Origin: Polaromonas sp.
GTDB taxonomy: Bacteria > Pseudomonadota > Gammaproteobacteria > Burkholderiales > Burkholderiaceae_C
NCBI GenBank assembly: GCA_030655515.1
Contig: JAURVI010000021.1
Span: 1 to 35,562 of the forward strand
Length of the DNA: 35,562 bases
Direction: 5' to 3'
Position 1 is the stretch's first letter. The number at the start of each line of letters is the position of its first letter. The translations under genes were made by a program, and so were the position numbers. Positions 33,157 to 35,562 of this stretch are shown here, one piece after another. The notes beneath the pieces were generated by a model. It was not told the DNA's origin, searched no databases, and saw nothing but the letters and a program-made list of their open reading frames with translations.

Positions 33157-35397
33157 ATGAGCGCCCTGGTTTTCCCCGCTTCAAGCACCAAGCCGACGCC
33201 GGCTGCGGCCAATGCGGCCGCGGCGAGTTTTGCCGCGCTCACCGCCAAATTCGACTACATGAGCGCCGCAGACGTTGACAACGTCCGGCGCGCCTACCGT
33301 TTTGCCGACGAAGCGCACCTGGGTCAGATTCGCAACGGCGGCCTGCCCTACATCACGCATCCGATTGCGGTGGCCCAGCAATGCGCCGAGTGGAAGCTCG
33401 ACGCGCAAGCCCTGATGGCAGCGCTGCTGCACGATGCGATCGAGGATTGCGGCGTCACCAAACCGGAGCTGATCGAACGTTTTGGCGCGCCGGTAGCCGA
33501 ATTGGTGGACGGGCTGACCAAGCTGGAGAAGCTGGAGTTCAACACCCGCGAAGAAAACCAGGCGGAATCGTTCCGCAAGATGCTGCTGGCCATGGCCCGC
33601 GATGTGCGCGTCATTCTCATCAAGCTGGCGGACCGCAGTCACAACATGCGTACGCTCAGCGATGTGCCACGCAGCAAGTGGGCGCGGATTTCACGCGAAA
33701 CCCTGGATATTTATGCCCCGATTGCGCACCGCCTGGGCCTGAACAGCACCTACCGGGAACTGCAGGACCTGGCCTTTCAGCACTTGTACCCCTGGCGCTA
33801 CGCCACCCTTGAAAAAGCCCTGGCGCGGGCCCGGGGCCGCAGGCGCGACGTCATCAAACGGGTTCAGTCCGAGGTGGAATCGGCCTTCGCGGGCGCCGAC
33901 ATCCAGGTGCATATCGACGGGCGTGAAAAAACCCTGTATTCGATCTACCGCAAGATGGATGAAAAACACCTGTCCTTTGCCCTTGTGACCGATATTTACG
34001 GCTTTCGCATCATCGTCGGCGGCGTCACGGAATGCTACACGGCGCTGGGGATCTTGCATCAGCTCTACAAGCCCCTGCCCGGAAAGTTCAAGGACTACAT
34101 TGCGATCCCCAAGGTCAACGGCTACCAGTCACTGCACACGACCCTGGTGGGGCCCTTCGGCACCAGCATCGAGTTTCAGATACGCACCGAGGCCATGCAC
34201 ATCGTGGCGGAGTCCGGCGTCGCTGCGCACTGGCTGTACAAGGCCGCCGATCCCGACAGCGATGCGTCGCAGCGGCTGGGCACCCAATGGCTGCAGTCCT
34301 TGCTGGACATCCAGCACGAGACGCGCGACGCGGCCGAGTTCTGGGACCATGTCAAGATTGACCTGTTTCCCGACGCGGTGTATGTGTTCACGCCGAAAAG
34401 CCAGATCATGGCCATGCCGCGCGGCGCGACGATTGTCGATTTTGCCTACGCCATCCACAGCGACGTCGGGCACCGCGCCGTCGCCGCCAAGGTCAACGGC
34501 GAACAGGTTCCGCTTCGCTCCGAACTGCGCAATGGCGATGTGATCGAGATCATCACCGCGTCGGTCTCCAGCCCCAACCCGGCCTGGCTGGGCTTCGTGC
34601 GTACCGGCAAGGCCAGGTCCAAAATACGCCATCACCTCAAGACCATGGCGCTCACCGAGTCGCAGGAGCTGGGCGAGAAAATGCTGGCACAGGCGCTGCG
34701 GGCCGAGGGCATAGAACGTCTGCCCGACGACGACGAGCCGCACCATGTGACCTGGGAAAAAATACTCCGCTTTTCCGGCAATCGGTCCCGCGCTGACTTG
34801 CTCACCGACATCGGGCTGGGCAAACGCATTGCCAGCATGGTCGCCAAACGCATCGTCAGCCTGCTGGCCGAAACCGGCGAAAAGCCCGACCCCCTGTTGA
34901 TGAGCCGCGAGCGCTACACCGCGCACGAATCGATATCGCAAGGCGCGCTGGTGCTCGATGGCAGCGAAGGCGCGTCGGTGAAGTTCGCCACCTGTTGCCA
35001 CCCCATTCCCGGCGACGGAATCGTCGGGTATTTGGGGCGCGGCGAAGGCCTGGTGGTTCATACGGAGGACTGCACGGTTGCCAAAAAACTGCAGCACCGC
35101 GACAGCGAGCGTTTTATCGCGGTCGATTGGGCGGACGAACCCACGCGCACTTTTGAAGCCGGCTTGCTGGTGACGGTCTCCAACGGCAAGGGGGTGCTCG
35201 CCCGGGTCGCTTCCGCGCTGGCCGGCGCAGAGGCCGACATCACCCACGTGGACATGGGCCAGGAGCCGGCGCAGGACGCCACCGACTTGCGTTTCGGTAT
35301 TGCCGTGCGCGACCGTATCCATTTGGCCTCGGTCATGCGCAGCGTCAAACGCACCGCGTCGGTTTTGCGGGTTCAGCGCGCCAAACCGGGGGGCTGA
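33157..35397 (+). CDS. spoT: Bifunctional (p)ppGpp synthetase/hydrolase
   Basis: This protein makes and degrades the stringent-response alarmone. The 746-residue product has an HD hydrolase domain with intact HDAIED (His92, Asp93, Glu96, Asp97), a synthetase domain at about 240-365 (REKTLYSIYRKM, VTDIYGFRIIV, GYQSLHTTL, EFQIRT), a TGS domain near 390-455 and a C-terminal ACT domain (about 665-745). The intact HD motif argues for a bifunctional SpoT/Rel rather than RelA. ATG 33157 follows TAAGG. The order gmk-rpoZ-spoT matches E. coli. A terminator lies between rpoZ and spoT, so spoT probably has its own promoter. Confidence 0.96.
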   Translation: MSALVFPASSTKPTPAAANAAAASFAALTAKFDYMSAADVDNVRRAYRFADEAHLGQIRNGGLPYITHPIAVAQQCAEWKLDAQALMAALLHDAIEDCGVTKPELIERFGAPVAELVDGLTKLEKLEFNTREENQAESFRKMLLAMARDVRVILIKLADRSHNMRTLSDVPRSKWARISRETLDIYAPIAHRLGLNSTYRELQDLAFQHLYPWRYATLEKALARARGRRRDVIKRVQSEVESAFAGADIQVHIDGREKTLYSIYRKMDEKHLSFALVTDIYGFRIIVGGVTECYTALGILHQLYKPLPGKFKDYIAIPKVNGYQSLHTTLVGPFGTSIEFQIRTEAMHIVAESGVAAHWLYKAADPDSDASQRLGTQWLQSLLDIQHETRDAAEFWDHVKIDLFPDAVYVFTPKSQIMAMPRGATIVDFAYAIHSDVGHRAVAAKVNGEQVPLRSELRNGDVIEIITASVSSPNPAWLGFVRTGKARSKIRHHLKTMALTESQELGEKMLAQALRAEGIERLPDDDEPHHVTWEKILRFSGNRSRADLLTDIGLGKRIASMVAKRIVSLLAETGEKPDPLLMSRERYTAHESISQGALVLDGSEGASVKFATCCHPIPGDGIVGYLGRGEGLVVHTEDCTVAKKLQHRDSERFIAVDWADEPTRTFEAGLLVTVSNGKGVLARVASALAGAEADITHVDMGQEPAQDATDLRFGIAVRDRIHLASVMRSVKRTASVLRVQRAKPGG

Positions 35398-35400
35398 TAG

Positions 35401-35562
35401 GGCCCCCACGTTCGCTCACTGACGTGTAGCTCTCTGCCCCCCCAGGGGGCTCATTTCCCTTGGGGCGGCCCGGCGGGAAATGTGGCCCCCACGTTCGCTC
35501 ACTGACGTGTAGCTCGCTGCCCCCCCAGGGGGCTCGGTTCCCTGGGGGCGGCCCGGCGGGAA
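35401..35562 (+). repeat. Tandem GC-rich repeat at the right edge
   Basis: Two near-identical units with an 83-base period (35401-35483 and from 35484 to the window end) start with GGCCCCCACGTTCGCTCACT. Each contains a CCCCCCAGGGGG palindrome and ends in GGGGCGGCCCGGCGGGAA. They belong to the same family as 1117-1188 and directly follow the spoT stop. The second unit is cut by the window edge; more copies may follow. Confidence 0.85.

Overview
The window is GC-rich, densely coded bacterial chromosome. Gene content and order point to a betaproteobacterium of the Burkholderiales, most likely Comamonadaceae: the long second-type IF-1, the yicC-gmk-rpoZ-spoT block, a kinase/phosphatase pair ahead of rph-rdgB-hemW, and two GC-rich intergenic repeat families of the kind I associate with that family. 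The genus cannot be fixed from the sequence alone.

Layout. 1-5184 is housekeeping: prfB with its programmed frameshift, pepN, fbp and tRNA-Thr(CGU) with a terminator. 5185-12611 is a signalling block: a receiver protein with a decayed HATPase-like N-terminus, a small secreted RcnB/CigR-like protein, and a 1,752-residue hybrid histidine kinase with seven PAS-like domains, two complete kinase cores and two receivers. 12612-13158 holds infA and a small conserved gene. 13500-18172 is a two-gene operon on the minus strand: an NCS1-type permease fused to a hybrid histidine kinase, translationally coupled to a LuxR-type response regulator. It is divergent from the urease cluster ureA-(small His-rich membrane protein)-ureB-ureC-ureE-ureF-ureG (18330-22883), which has a near-perfect sigma-54 promoter but no ureD. 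22945-23032 is tRNA-Ser(UGA). Its 3' end borders about 2.9 kb of visibly AT-richer DNA with remnants of a filamentous (inovirus-type) prophage: a DUF3693 gene, a DUF2726 gene, small ORFs, a DUF1640-like protein, a serine recombinase and the C-terminal part of a Zot protein. From 25995 the chromosome resumes: a periplasmic TPR protein, hemW, rdgB, rph, a PP2C phosphatase and a Ser/Thr kinase (minus strand), then yicC, gmk, rpoZ and spoT (plus strand). The window ends in a GC-rich tandem repeat.

How the parts may work together. The permease-kinase and its regulator beside a nitrogen-type urease promoter suggest a system that senses an extracellular N-heterocycle or urea-related compound and adjusts nitrogen acquisition; this is inference. 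Seven copies of a short repeat with core GGGCTGAGCCTGTCGAAG are scattered through the window. Five lie in frame inside pepN, ureC and the permease-kinase, and two sit directly in front of the fbp start codon.
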